A stretch of 64,000 nt of DNA from Burkholderia sp. SRS-46 (GCF_004343775.1 NZ_PTXL01000009.1:464454-528453), one strand, 5' to 3'; counted from the stretch's first letter, positions 16,012 through 24,873 are shown. Translations and numbers: made by a program. The notes: a model not told the origin generated them from the letters alone.

Positions 16012-16441
16012 CGTGGACAACCTGACACTAGAAGATTTCCCGCTCGTCACCTTCGATACGATCCGCTACGCGGATACCGACCGGCAAGGTCACGTGAACA
16101 ACGCGGTGTTCTCGACCTTTCTCGAGACCGGCCGCGTGGACATTCTCTACGGCGGGCGCGAGCCGCTCGCCGGGGCGGATGGCGAATTCGTCATCGCGAA
16201 CCTGCAGCTCGAATTCCGCGCGGAATTGCGCTGGCCGGGCAAGGTGGACATCGCGACGCGCGTGGCGTCGCTCGGCCGCGCATCGGTCCAGCTCGAACAG
16301 AGCCTGTTCCAGGACGGGCGATGCGCCGCGTTCGCCCGCACGGTGATCGTGCAGATCGATAGCCAGAGCCGCCGTTCGAAGCCGCTGTCCGATTCCGCGC
16401 GCGCGGTATTGCTGCCGCTGGTGCGAACGACCGTCGAATAG
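15989..16441 (+). CDS. Acyl-CoA thioesterase, hotdog fold (4-HBA-CoA type)
   Basis: A 150-residue hotdog-domain protein with the active-site region R-Y-A-D-T-D-R-Q-G-H-V-N-N-A-V-F-S-T-F-L-E-T-G-R, where the first Asp-x-Asp and the following His-x-Asn-Asn are typical of YbgC/FadM-type thioesterases. The start is uncertain: the ATG at 15989 overlaps the preceding GST gene by 23 bases, while a GTG at 16013 would begin two bases after its stop. It ends the operon, and no clear terminator follows. Substrate is probably an acyl-CoA or acyl-glutathione thioester tied to the other enzymes. Confidence 0.82.
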   Translation: MDGASRADVDNLTLEDFPLVTFDTIRYADTDRQGHVNNAVFSTFLETGRVDILYGGREPLAGADGEFVIANLQLEFRAELRWPGKVDIATRVASLGRASVQLEQSLFQDGRCAAFARTVIVQIDSQSRRSKPLSDSARAVLLPLVRTTVE

Positions 16442-16524
16442 CCCGCCCCATCGACGTTCCTGAACCGCTGCTCGCCAGCCGGCTTCGTCGCGTGCAGATG
16501 GCCGACTGGTCAGGCCGCCACGCC

Positions 16525-17787
16525 CTACGCACGATTTGACGTCGACTCCGCCGACCAAGCCGTGACGGTGTTCTCCAACTCGGACAGGACGCGCTCGATG
16601 ACTTCGGTCCAGTTTCCGCGCGTGGACTGGGTGAAGATTCGCATACCGGGATACGACGAACTATCGTCACGATTGCGCAACCAGCGCCAGCAGCCCGAGA
16701 TCGGTTCAGTAGCCACACGCGCTTGCCCATGGCTGCCGCCAGATGAGCGACCGCAGTGTCAACGGAAATGACGAGATCCAGCCCGTATAAGGCAGGTCGG
16801 CGGGAATGTTGTCTACTCGCGTTCCGAAGGCCATCGGCAACGACAGGAGCGGGCAATACCAGTCCCACCGAAGTGCATCGAGTGGCTTGTGGTCAAGCAC
16901 GGTCAGATTTGGCCATCGGGAGCAGAGCGAATCGGTCAGCAACCGGCGCAGAGGCTGCGGACATAAAAATCCAACTGCCGTGAAATGCCTGAGCGTCATT
17001 TCGAGATATCGGCAAAATTGCAACGTATCGCCGAAGCCCTGTTCGGCTAAAACGAGCAAGCGATTTTCGCCGGGCGGCAGCCCTTCCCTCAGCCACCGAC
17101 GGATCGGCAAGGCAGGAGGCTTGATCCCGGCAGGCGAATCGCCCGCCTGAAAGCAGGCCCACTGGTGTTCGAAATATGGCCAGGCTTCGCTATAGTCACC
17201 GGCACCAAGCAATGCATATCCGAGGTTGCCGCGGCCTACGAGATTCTTAGGATCCAACTCGATTGCTCGACGATACGCATTTATCGCGAGGTCGGTTTTG
17301 CCTAACAGGTTCAGGCACGTTCCCATATTGTTATGGGCATCGGAATGCTCTGGATTGCGTTCCATGGTGCGTCGATGAATATCCACGGCGTCTTCCAGCT
17401 TGTCATCCAGCTGCAAGGCGATACCCAGGTTATACAACAGCAACGAAGTGTCCAGGTCCGGTTGGTAATCTTCAGCAAACGCAAGACCGCTTCGCGCGCT
17501 TGCTGCCGCCTGCGGAAATGCCTTCAATCGTACTTGCGCCACGGACAGGCTATTGTAGAAGGTGGCGTCAGGAGACGCATCAATAGCCCGTTTGAACCAG
17601 TCCTCAGCCTCCTCCGCTTGATTCAATGACAAAGCGATCAGCCCTCTCGAATTCAAGGCTTCACCGTTTGAAGGAAACGCCTTCAGGACATCTTCGACGA
17701 GCTGACGAGCGATTTCAAGTCGGCCAGTGTTATAAGCCTCAATGGATTTTTCATAGCACAACTTGATATCTTCAATACTTGATGCCA
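16525..17787 (-). pseudogene. Decayed TPR/glycosyltransferase-like gene
   Basis: The first 340 or so codons from the ATG at 17787 (good GGAG site) are intact and encode tetratricopeptide repeats (for example the unit around D-A-H-N-N-M-G-T-C-L-N-L-L-G-K) followed by the start of a glycosyltransferase-41/heptosyltransferase-like domain (L-V-L-A-E-Q-G-F-G-D-T-L-Q-F-C-R). Soon after L-P-Y-T-G the frame is lost. The conserved C-terminal motif D-L-V-I-S-V-D-T-A-V-A-H-L-A follows immediately in a second frame, and C-W-R-W-L-R-N-R-D-D-S-S-S-Y-P in a third. About 60-100 residues normally lying between these motifs are absent, so there is an internal deletion plus at least two frameshifts. Base composition is less GC-rich than the neighbours, suggesting acquired DNA. 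A truncated TPR protein may still be made. Confidence 0.82.
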
Positions 17788-18166
17788 TAGGAACTCCGAT
17801 CGGCAGCCCACCGTATCGAACGCTCCGCAGCACAGCCCGGAATCTGAATGGAGATACTGGATTTCCACTATCGCCAAAATATTGATTCTCCAGCCGGTCA
17901 TGGGGCCATGAACTCGCATGGCTCCGGGGATCCTCCTGCCGTCGACGTGTCGGGTTGAAGACACAAGAACAGCGCTTTTCGTAGCTGAACAAACAATATC
18001 CCGGGATCGGTCGCGGCCGAACACGAGAAAAAGGTATCGTGTTCTCCTGCAACCCGCGGCGAACCCATTATTTCGCGTGGTCCATCGCGATGTTCGCGAT
18101 CGCGCGCGTCCCCAGCGGCGCGGGATGGCCGTGCCGCACCGATCGGCATCTGCTTCGGTCGCAAGG
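17788..18166. other. Intergenic region, no gene seen
   Basis: This 379-base stretch lies between the start of the decayed TPR gene and the end of the amine dehydrogenase operon, both on the minus strand. It is somewhat less GC-rich at the left. No terminator, repeat or plausible reading frame stands out. Confidence 0.5.
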
Positions 18167-18709
18167 TCAGTAGCGCTCCGCGACGCCGTTGATCCCGCGC
18201 GCCTGCAGCGCGCGGACCAGGTCGGCGCGCACCGTCGCGACGTCGGACAACGCGGGGCGGCGGCGCGCGGCGACTTCGGCGGCGGTATAGGGCCGGAAAT
18301 CGCGCGGCAGCGCATCCCGGTTCATCGTGGTGAGCACCCAGTTGAGCACGTCGGCGAGCGCCTGGTCCGACAGCGCCGAATTCGACGCGCCGGGCACCCG
18401 CATCACGTAGTCGCGGCCTTCGGGCAGGTGCGTGAAGTAGCCGAGCGAATTCGCGAGCGGCGGCACCTTGCCCGCGATGCCGCCGCCCGTCGCGGTGTGA
18501 CACCCCATGCAGTTGAGCACCCAGTGCTGCCGCGCGAGCGCCGCACCGGTGCCGCCTTCCGCGCGCGCGGGCGACGGCGCCGCGCCGGCCGCGGCCCATG
18601 CGAGCAGCAGCGCGGCGCTCCAGCGCGACGATCGGGCCCACGCGGCGGTGGCCGCGCCGCGCCGCGCATGCGCGCCGTCGCGCGCACGGCGCGCGCGATC
18701 GGCATTCAT
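18167..18709 (-). CDS. Monoheme c-type cytochrome (second of two)
   Basis: A 180-residue exported cytochrome. An Arg-rich N-terminus and hydrophobic segment (ALLLAWAAAGAAPSPARA) form a long signal sequence; the heme motif C67-M-G-C70-H71 lies near the mature N-terminus, and L-P-E-G-R-D-Y-V-M-R-V-P-G supplies the likely axial Met. The C-terminus (R-R-R-P-A-L-S-D-V...) is an extra 40 residues. The start at 18709 overlaps the preceding cytochrome's stop by four bases. The position after the TTQ-enzyme genes matches the orf that follows aauBEDA in Alcaligenes faecalis, suggesting a role as electron acceptor or in cofactor maturation. Confidence 0.8.
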   Translation of the reverse strand: MNADRARRARDGAHARRGAATAAWARSSRWSAALLLAWAAAGAAPSPARAEGGTGAALARQHWVLNCMGCHTATGGGIAGKVPPLANSLGYFTHLPEGRDYVMRVPGASNSALSDQALADVLNWVLTTMNRDALPRDFRPYTAAEVAARRRPALSDVATVRADLVRALQARGINGVAERY

Positions 18710-19206
18710 AGCCCGAGCCCCTTCGTGACGACCGCGCGCTGCGCATGAACGGCCGCGCCGTCCATCGCCTGCGTGCGCGCCGCGCGGATCTCGGCGGCCG
18801 TGAACGGCTTCGCGTCGCCGTGCTGCGCGTTCAGGTCGAACACGATGTAGTTCAGCACTTGCGCGAGATCCTCGTCGCTCGCGCTCGCAAACGACGGCAT
18901 CTTGAAGTTGTAGCGCTTGTCGCGCACGGTGATCTCGCCGAACATGCCGTGCAGCAGCGTCGCCGTGAGCTGCGCGCGCCCTTGCGCGAGCGTCGCGTAC
19001 TTGCCCGGATACTCGGTGAGCGGCGGCGCGAGCCCGTCCTGGCCACGGCCGCCGGCCTGGTGGCACACCGCGCACTGCGCGTCGAACAGGCCCTTGCCGG
19101 CCGGGTAGGCCGCGCTCAGCTGCGCATCGGCGACGCCCGCCATCGCCAGCGTGACGGCCGCCGTCGCACAGGCGGCCAGGATTTTTCCAGCGTGCTTCAC
19201 GTTCAT
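18706..19206 (-). CDS. Monoheme c-type cytochrome (first of two)
   Basis: A 166-residue periplasmic cytochrome c. A Sec signal peptide (about residues 1-28, ending GVADA) precedes the heme site C45-A-V-C48-H49, and the axial Met is probably in F-K-M-P-S-F-A near residue 103. Its ATG overlaps the light-chain gene stop (ATGA), so the two are translationally coupled. The likely role is to take electrons from the quinoprotein amine dehydrogenase and pass them to the respiratory chain, replacing the blue copper proteins (amicyanin or azurin) used in other systems; none is encoded here. Confidence 0.82.
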   Translation of the reverse strand: MNVKHAGKILAACATAAVTLAMAGVADAQLSAAYPAGKGLFDAQCAVCHQAGGRGQDGLAPPLTEYPGKYATLAQGRAQLTATLLHGMFGEITVRDKRYNFKMPSFASASDEDLAQVLNYIVFDLNAQHGDAKPFTAAEIRAARTQAMDGAAVHAQRAVVTKGLGL

Positions 19207-19733
19207 TGCTTCACAGCTCCAAGCAGGACCGAAACCGAACAGTGGTAATTCGCGTTGCCGTTCGCCATGCACCAGTTGATGTCGTTGTTGAGCGACAGCT
19301 TGTACAGCGGCTTCTCGCGTTCGTTGCGATTGCAGAAGCACTTGCCGCACGACGTCTTGCCGCAGCAATCGTTGTACGACACGATGTAGTCGGTGCCGTC
19401 GTGCGGATTGCGGCAGGTGCCGATCCACGTGATCGGCGACGGCGTGGTGCCGGGCGGGCAGCTGCTCGACGTGCCGCCGCAGCAGTTGCACAGCCAGCCG
19501 TCGATCGCGCAGTATTTCCAGTAGTCGCAGCTCGTCGGATCGTCGCTGGCGCCGGCTGCGCCCGCTGCGCCCGACGCCGCGTCGGCCGCATACGCGGTGC
19601 GGTCGACGGGCAGCAGCGGCAGCAGCGACGTGCCGAGCAAGGCCTTGCCGAGCGTCGCCATCGCGCTGCGCCGCGAGCTGCGTTGCGCGACGCTGCGCGC
19701 CGAGCGCTCGAACCATGAATCAAACACACCCAT
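19203..19733 (-). CDS. aauA: TTQ-dependent amine dehydrogenase light (beta) subunit
   Basis: A 176-residue precursor of the small subunit carrying tryptophan tryptophylquinone. The N-terminus has an RR-containing Tat-like leader (S-S-R-R-S-A-M) and hydrophobic stretch, then a Cys-rich domain C-D-Y-W-K-Y-C-A-I-D-G-W-L-C-N-C-C with many paired cysteines. The cofactor tryptophans are inferred as W103 (S-P-I-T-W-I-G-T-C) and W154 (N-D-I-N-W-C-M); their spacing of 51 equals that of W57-W108 in Paracoccus methylamine dehydrogenase. It is the fourth gene of the operon. Gene order B-E-D-A then cytochromes resembles the aromatic amine dehydrogenase cluster rather than the mau cluster. Confidence 0.88.
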   Translation of the reverse strand: MGVFDSWFERSARSVAQRSSRRSAMATLGKALLGTSLLPLLPVDRTAYAADAASGAAGAAGASDDPTSCDYWKYCAIDGWLCNCCGGTSSSCPPGTTPSPITWIGTCRNPHDGTDYIVSYNDCCGKTSCGKCFCNRNEREKPLYKLSLNNDINWCMANGNANYHCSVSVLLGAVKQ

Positions 19734-19771
19734 GTCGTTGTTCTCCACCGAGATTGAAAAAGGGGCGCGCG

Positions 19772-20398
19772 TCACACGTGCTGCGCGTGGCCTGCGTGGC
19801 GGGTGCTGCCATGCACGAACGCCTGGAGCGACTCGACGCCGCGCTCCTTCGCCTCGAACAGGCTCTCGAGGTGCTCGCGCGTGTTGACGAGGCCCTTCGC
19901 GCGCACCGTGCCGGTTTCGTCGAGCAGCACCGCATACGGCAGCTTGCCGATCTGGTATGCGAGGCCGAGCTCCTGCGACAGCAGGTACGGGAAGCGGCCG
20001 AGATCGTGCTTGCGTGCGAAGCGCGTGTGCTCGTCGAGGTCGCCGTCGCTCGCGAGCACGATGTTCACGGGCGTCGCTTCGCTCGCCTGCAGCGATGGCA
20101 ACAGCGGCAGCAGCTTCTTGCAGACCGGGCACGTCGGCGACAGGAAGAACAGCAGCGTGGCCTTGCCCGACGCGTCGATGCCGCCGACCTTCACGGGCGT
20201 GCCGCGAATGTCAGCCAGTTCGAACACCGGCGCGATCGAGCCGACCGCGGGGCCCTTGTCGATCATCAGCGCGCCGGCGGGCATGATGCGTTCGTACAGG
20301 ATGCCGACCTGGCGGACCATCGCGAAACAGATCGCGCCGAGCGCGAGCACGGCCATCCACAGCAGTGCGGTAGAAACGGTGAGAGCGGTTTGCATCAT
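19772..20398 (-). CDS. aauD: MauD/AauD-like thiol-disulfide protein for the amine dehydrogenase
   Basis: A 208-residue protein with one N-terminal membrane anchor (about residues 4-26) and a periplasmic thioredoxin-like domain with the active site S-P-T-C-P-V-C-K-K near residues 88-96. MauD-type proteins are needed to form the many disulfides of the TTQ small subunit. The start at 20398 overlaps the aauE stop (ATGA). It is followed 38 bases later by the light-chain gene. The name follows gene order and similarity of type. Confidence 0.85.
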   Translation of the reverse strand: MMQTALTVSTALLWMAVLALGAICFAMVRQVGILYERIMPAGALMIDKGPAVGSIAPVFELADIRGTPVKVGGIDASGKATLLFFLSPTCPVCKKLLPLLPSLQASEATPVNIVLASDGDLDEHTRFARKHDLGRFPYLLSQELGLAYQIGKLPYAVLLDETGTVRAKGLVNTREHLESLFEAKERGVESLQAFVHGSTRHAGHAQHV

Positions 20399-20961
20399 GA
20401 ATTCCTCAGGTGGGAAAGGCGCGGCACGTTGGCCAGCAGCACGTCGGCGGTGAGCAGCGCACAGACGATCAGCAGGACGGCGAAGCACAACGTCAGGTAG
20501 TCGAACCACACGATCGCGCGGGTGGCCTGCTCGACGAACGCGGTCGCGGCCAGCGCCGCGAGCAGCAGCGCGCGCGCGACGTGGAACCAGCCGATGCCGC
20601 GCGGCGCATCCGCGCGCGCGGCCGGCCGCGTCGCGGCGAAACCCGAGCAGCCGCAATCGATGTCGGTATGGCCGCGCAGGATGTTGATCGCGAGCGCCAC
20701 CGCGAACGCGAGCAGCAGCGCGACCAGCACGCCCGCGCCGAAGGTGCGCGTATCGGGGAACAGCAGCGCCGCGGCGCCGAGCGTCTCCGCGAGCGGCAGC
20801 GCGAATGCCGCGGGCGCGATCAGCGCGCCGGGCAGCAGGCGGTAGCCGCCGAGCGCATCGCGGAACGCGGCGGGACGCCGCATCTTGGCGACCGCGCCGA
20901 GCAGCACGACGATGGCCATGCCGGCCTGCGCGCCCGTGGCGAGTACGGGGTCGATCATCAT
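20395..20961 (-). CDS. aauE: MauE/AauE-like membrane protein (DoxX/MauE family)
   Basis: A 188-residue integral membrane protein with four to five hydrophobic segments and the signature stretch G-H-T-D-I-D-C-G-C-S-G-F near residue 107, as in MauE. With MauD it is thought to transfer reducing power or shuffle disulfides for the TTQ small subunit in the periplasm. It starts seven bases after the heavy-chain stop and overlaps aauD by four bases. The Cys-x-Cys pair in that motif is the likely redox pair. Confidence 0.85.
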   Translation of the reverse strand: MMIDPVLATGAQAGMAIVVLLGAVAKMRRPAAFRDALGGYRLLPGALIAPAAFALPLAETLGAAALLFPDTRTFGAGVLVALLLAFAVALAINILRGHTDIDCGCSGFAATRPAARADAPRGIGWFHVARALLLAALAATAFVEQATRAIVWFDYLTLCFAVLLIVCALLTADVLLANVPRLSHLRNS

Positions 20962-20968
20962 CGCGGCC

Positions 20969-22126
20969 TCACGGGTTGACGAGCAGCGACGACGTGTTGC
21001 CGACCTGCTTCTCGACGTGCCGCAGCTTGCCCGTGCGCGCGTCCATCACGACCAGGTCGGAAGTCGGCGTCAGCCCGTAGAACAGCGGCCGGTCGTCCGC
21101 GCTGACCTGGATCGACAGCAGCGGATCGATCTTCTGCTGCGCGAGATCCCAGCGCGCGACGCGCTGCCTGGTCTGCAGGTCGACCACCCACACCTGCGTG
21201 CCCGGCTCCTTGTGCGAGCCTTCGCCGCCCTTGTGCATCGCGACGTAATAGCGATGCAGCTTCGCGTTCACGGCCGTCTGCTGCAGGCCGCCCGGGCGCC
21301 AGCCTTCCGCGCGCTCGGCGTCCGTCAGCAGCGACCACGGCTTGCCGAACACCGCCTGGTCGCCGCGGAAATCGGCGCTGCGCACGCTGCCGCCGAACGT
21401 CGTGAACAGATAGCCGCCCTGATAAGGCGACGCGTTGACGAAGGCCGGATCGCGATCCACGTCGATGAACGCGTCCGACATCGTGCGCTTCGCCTCGTGG
21501 CCGTTCGCATCGAGCGTGACGGTGAGCGCCTTGCCGCTTTCGCACAGCGACGTGAAGCGGTCGTTCGCCGACGGATACGCGAGCACGCAGGCGGCCATGT
21601 CGATCTCCGGCAGCACCTGCTTCGTCGCCACGTCGATCACCGTCATCGACGCGGCGGGCGTGATGTTCGCGACATACAGCCGCTTGCCGTCCGCGCTGAA
21701 CGCGGTGTTGTACGGCGACGGCACGTGCTGCGCGTGCTTCGGCGGAATCACGATCTCGCCCGTGTGGTCGAGCGTCGCGTTGTCGGTGAGCTCGACCACG
21801 TCGGTGCGCGTGCCGTGCGAGCCGCGCGAGAAGTAGGTGGTCGCCACGACGCTCGTCTTGTGATCGGGCGAGATCGCGAGGCCCGGGCCGAACCCGCCGT
21901 CGATCTGGCCGAGCAGCTTCTTCGCGTCGGCATCGTACACGTGGACGCGCCCGTCGGTCATCGACGGCATCGACATGTCGACGACGAACACCTGATGCGG
22001 ATGCCACGGCGGCATCTTCCGCACGACCAGTTCTTCCGGCTTCTCGATTGCGTGCGCGGCACAGCTCCAGGCCGCCGCGCATGACAGCGCCGCCGCGATG
22101 GCCGCGGTCCGTCGCCCAGTCTTCAT
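20969..22126 (-). CDS. aauB: TTQ-dependent amine dehydrogenase heavy (alpha) subunit
   Basis: A 385-residue periplasmic beta-propeller subunit. A Sec signal peptide (about 1-26, ending C-A-A-H-A) is followed by repeats such as V-F-V-V-D-M-S and V-H-V-Y-D-A-D, with S-P-Y-N-T-A-F-S-A-D-G-K-R-L-Y-V-A-N in the middle and V-V-D-L-Q-T-R-Q-R-V-A-R-W-D-L near the end, all typical of MADH/AADH heavy chains. The start at 22126 has CTGGAGGCGAC. The complete enzyme oxidises primary amines to aldehyde and ammonia. Whether the substrate is methylamine or an aralkylamine such as tyramine or phenethylamine cannot be decided from this chain; gene order favours the latter. Confidence 0.87.
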   Translation of the reverse strand: MKTGRRTAAIAAALSCAAAWSCAAHAIEKPEELVVRKMPPWHPHQVFVVDMSMPSMTDGRVHVYDADAKKLLGQIDGGFGPGLAISPDHKTSVVATTYFSRGSHGTRTDVVELTDNATLDHTGEIVIPPKHAQHVPSPYNTAFSADGKRLYVANITPAASMTVIDVATKQVLPEIDMAACVLAYPSANDRFTSLCESGKALTVTLDANGHEAKRTMSDAFIDVDRDPAFVNASPYQGGYLFTTFGGSVRSADFRGDQAVFGKPWSLLTDAERAEGWRPGGLQQTAVNAKLHRYYVAMHKGGEGSHKEPGTQVWVVDLQTRQRVARWDLAQQKIDPLLSIQVSADDRPLFYGLTPTSDLVVMDARTGKLRHVEKQVGNTSSLLVNP

Positions 22127-22347
22127 GTCGCCTCCAGTAGGGATTCACGTTGTGTGAGCCGACTGTAGATCGACAATAAATTCGGTCAGCACCAAGACCG
22201 GCAATGCGTTCGTGCCGATTCGGGATATTGGAAATCCGGCTGAAAGGGACGCCGGCGCCGGCACGCCCGGAATAACCCTCGTCGATCTTGCGCCGACCGC
22301 GCGGTCGGTTTACGCTTGCGCGGTCTGATCGAGGCGCCGGAGGCTCC

Positions 22348-23310
22348 GTGTTCGTGCATCACCAGTTATTCGACGACGCGGACCGGCATGCCGAGGCGCT
22401 GCGCGGCTGGACGCAGCGTTACGACCAGATCGGTTCGGGCGCGTATCGCAGCGTCGTCAAGCAGGTCGCGCTGGACGGCGTGCAGCTGTTCCAGGAGGCC
22501 GCGAACGTGCGCGTGATCCAGCGCGGACACCTGCCGCCCGGGCAGACCGTGTTCGGCATCCCGCTCACCGGCGCGGGCGCCTTCGCGTTCGGCGGCACGC
22601 GCATCGACCACGGCGCGATCGTGATGGCGCGCGGTGGCGCGCCGTTCGAACTCCATTGCCCCGGCGACATGTCGCTGATCTGCGTCGTCGTCGATGCGGA
22701 CCTTGCGCTGCAGATTTCGGACGCGGCCAGCGTCACGCTCGACGACGGCCTGTTCCGGCACGGCGTCGTCGGCATGCCGAACGCCGCTTGCGTGCGGGCC
22801 GGCCTGCAGATCGCGACGCTGCTCGAACGCGTGCTCTCGTCGCCCGACATGTTCGACGATCCGCACACGCAGCATGCGCTGCGCAACGAGGTCGGCGACG
22901 TGCTCGCCGAACTGCTCGCCTACCGGGTGCCCGCGCCGGCGAACCGGCTCACGCACGCATGCCGCGCCGACATCGTGCGCCGCGTGCACGACTACGTGAT
23001 CGAGCATCCCGAGGAGCCCGTCGACATCCAGGCGCTGTGCACGCAACTGCGCGTGAGCCGGCGCACGATGCAGAACAGCTTCCAGTCCGTCGTGCAGACC
23101 GGCCCGCTGAGCTACATGCGCTCGCTGCGCCTCGCGCAGGTCAGGCGGCTGCTGCTCGATACGCGGCAGGCCGACCTGCCGATCAGCGACGCGGCCGCGC
23201 AGTGGGGCTTCATCCATCTCGGCCATTTCGCGAACGTGTACAAGGCGCAGTTCGGCGAGCTGCCGTCGATGACCGCGCGCCGCGCGGCGCGCCAAACGAA
23301 AACCCGCTGA
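22348..23310 (+). CDS. AraC family transcriptional regulator divergent from the amine dehydrogenase operon
   Basis: A 320-residue regulator: an N-terminal sensing domain of about 200 residues (F-Q-E-A-A-N-V-R-V-I-Q-R-G-H-L-P-P-G) and a C-terminal double helix-turn-helix (I-Q-A-L-C-T-Q-L-R-V-S-R-R-T-M-Q-N-S-F... and A-A-Q-W-G-F-I-H-L-G-H-F-A). It resembles the EutR/QhpR type found beside amine-oxidising systems. The GTG at 22348 is preferred because GGAGG lies four bases upstream and the longer frame has no family-like N-terminus. The 221-base divergent promoter region (22127-22347) shared with aauB strongly suggests amine-dependent activation of that operon. Confidence 0.85.
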   Translation: MFVHHQLFDDADRHAEALRGWTQRYDQIGSGAYRSVVKQVALDGVQLFQEAANVRVIQRGHLPPGQTVFGIPLTGAGAFAFGGTRIDHGAIVMARGGAPFELHCPGDMSLICVVVDADLALQISDAASVTLDDGLFRHGVVGMPNAACVRAGLQIATLLERVLSSPDMFDDPHTQHALRNEVGDVLAELLAYRVPAPANRLTHACRADIVRRVHDYVIEHPEEPVDIQALCTQLRVSRRTMQNSFQSVVQTGPLSYMRSLRLAQVRRLLLDTRQADLPISDAAAQWGFIHLGHFANVYKAQFGELPSMTARRAARQTKTR

Positions 23311-23418
23311 GGCCGCGGCAAAACCCGTCATAATCCGCAAGCAGGCCGCCCGGCCCTCGCGCCGCTGCGCCGAGCCGGCGCCCGCCCGACGTTCATCGCC
23401 ATCCCGCTGCCCATTCCG

Positions 23419-24363
23419 ATGCCTGAGGATTTCCACTTCCTGCTGCTGCCCGGCTTCTCCGCGCTCGGCTTCATGTCCGCGGTGGAGCCGCTGCGCGTGG
23501 CGAACCGCTTTCGCAGCGAGCTCTACCGCTGGCATGTGCTCAGCGCCGACGGCGCGCCGGTGGCCGCGAGCAACGGCATCCCGGTCGCCGCGCAAGCCGC
23601 GTATGCGGACGTCGAGCGCGTCGGCACGGTATTCGTGGTCGCGGGCTTCGACCCGCTCGTCTGCTATACGCGCGCGCTCGGCGACTGGCTGCGGCGCCAG
23701 CACCGGCACGGCGCGACGCTCGGCGGCATCGACACCGGCAGCTTCGTGCTCGCCGAGGCCGGGCTGTTCGACCCGACGCATCCGCTCACGCTGCATTGGG
23801 AGGCGCTCGCCGCGTTCCGCGAGCGCTACCCGGACCTGAAAGTCACCCAGGAACTGTTCGAGATCGGCGAGCGACGCATCACCTGCGCGGGCGGCACCGC
23901 GTCGATCGACATGATGCTCGACCTGATCGGTCGGCGGCACGGCGCGGATCTCGCGGCGGCGATCTCCGAACAGTTCGTCGTCAGCCGGATCCGCCAGCGC
24001 TCGGACAGCCAGCGGCTCGAGATCGCCGCACGCTACGGTGTGCACAACCGCAAGCTGATCCAGGTGATCGGCACGATGCAGCGCCACATGGAGAACCCGC
24101 TCGGCCCCGACGCGCTCGCCGGCGAAGTCGCGATCACGCGCCGCCAGCTCGAGCGCCTGTTCAGCGCGACGCTGAACGATACGCCGACGCGCTTCTACCT
24201 GAACCTGCGGCTCGACCGCGCGCGCGAGCTGCTGCAGCAGACCGACATGAGCATCACGTCCGTGTGCGTCGCGTGCGGCTTCGAATCGCCGTCGCATTTC
24301 TCGCGCACCTATCGCACGCGTTTCGGCACCAGTCCGCGCAGTGATCGCCGCGTGCTGCGCTAA
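23419..24363 (+). CDS. GlxA family transcriptional regulator
   Basis: A 314-residue protein with an N-terminal DJ-1/PfpI (class I amidotransferase-like) domain (F-H-F-L-L-L-P-G-F-S-A-L-G-F; I-D-T-G-S-F-V-L-A-E-A-G-L replaces the catalytic Cys region) and a C-terminal AraC domain (L-L-Q-Q-T-D-M-S-I-T-S-V-C-V-A-C-G-F-E-S). Members include GbdR, CdhR and ArgR of pseudomonads, which sense amino acids or quaternary amines. It lies 108 bases after the AraC gene in the same direction; its target is not evident. As carnitine genes are in the same window and no other CdhR candidate adjoins them, it is a possible but unproven regulator of them. Confidence 0.87.
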   Translation: MPEDFHFLLLPGFSALGFMSAVEPLRVANRFRSELYRWHVLSADGAPVAASNGIPVAAQAAYADVERVGTVFVVAGFDPLVCYTRALGDWLRRQHRHGATLGGIDTGSFVLAEAGLFDPTHPLTLHWEALAAFRERYPDLKVTQELFEIGERRITCAGGTASIDMMLDLIGRRHGADLAAAISEQFVVSRIRQRSDSQRLEIAARYGVHNRKLIQVIGTMQRHMENPLGPDALAGEVAITRRQLERLFSATLNDTPTRFYLNLRLDRARELLQQTDMSITSVCVACGFESPSHFSRTYRTRFGTSPRSDRRVLR

Positions 24364-24873
24364 TGCGCGCGCGCAGGTCGTCAAGCTTGCGCATAAAATC
24401 GCGGAATATTGAGCATATCGGCAACAACGGCCGCTGCTCGATGAACAATTCCGCCAATTGCTCGACGAATCGAAGCGGACTTCGAAAATAAATTGCAATG
24501 TCCGCGAAAATGTTCTGTAACATATCCCAAAATTAGATAGGCAGCCTAAGTAGACGAGAATCCTGGCCGACCCGCGTCGAGCCCGCCTGCTGCCAGTTGA
24601 TCATTGATCCGAGGGGTATGACATGACGATGCTCGATACACCGTCGCAGCACCCGCTTGCCGTCCGTTTCTCCCCATCCCCCGCCGCCCGGCGGTGCGCG
24701 ATCGCGCCATCGCCCGGGCGTTTCATTTCGACCTGACATTTAGGGTTCCTTAGTCTCAGGCAGCACCGCAATGTGCACTGACGTGCCGGCTTTCGCAAGC
24801 CGGCGCGCGGGCCGTGTCGTACCTGCGTTCCACGAGGGCGCGGGCTTCCCCAACCGTTGAACAAGGATCTCGT
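24364..24873 (+). promoter_or_regulatory. Intergenic leader region of the zmpB-like gene with a stem-loop
   Basis: This 510-base gap has lower GC on its left half and no plausible gene. A perfect hairpin GCCGGCTT-TCGC-AAGCCGGC (24785-24804) lies about 70 bases before the protease ATG, in the probable 5' untranslated region. It lacks a T-run, so it is more likely an mRNA-stabilising or regulatory element than a terminator. The promoter was not identified. Confidence 0.4.
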
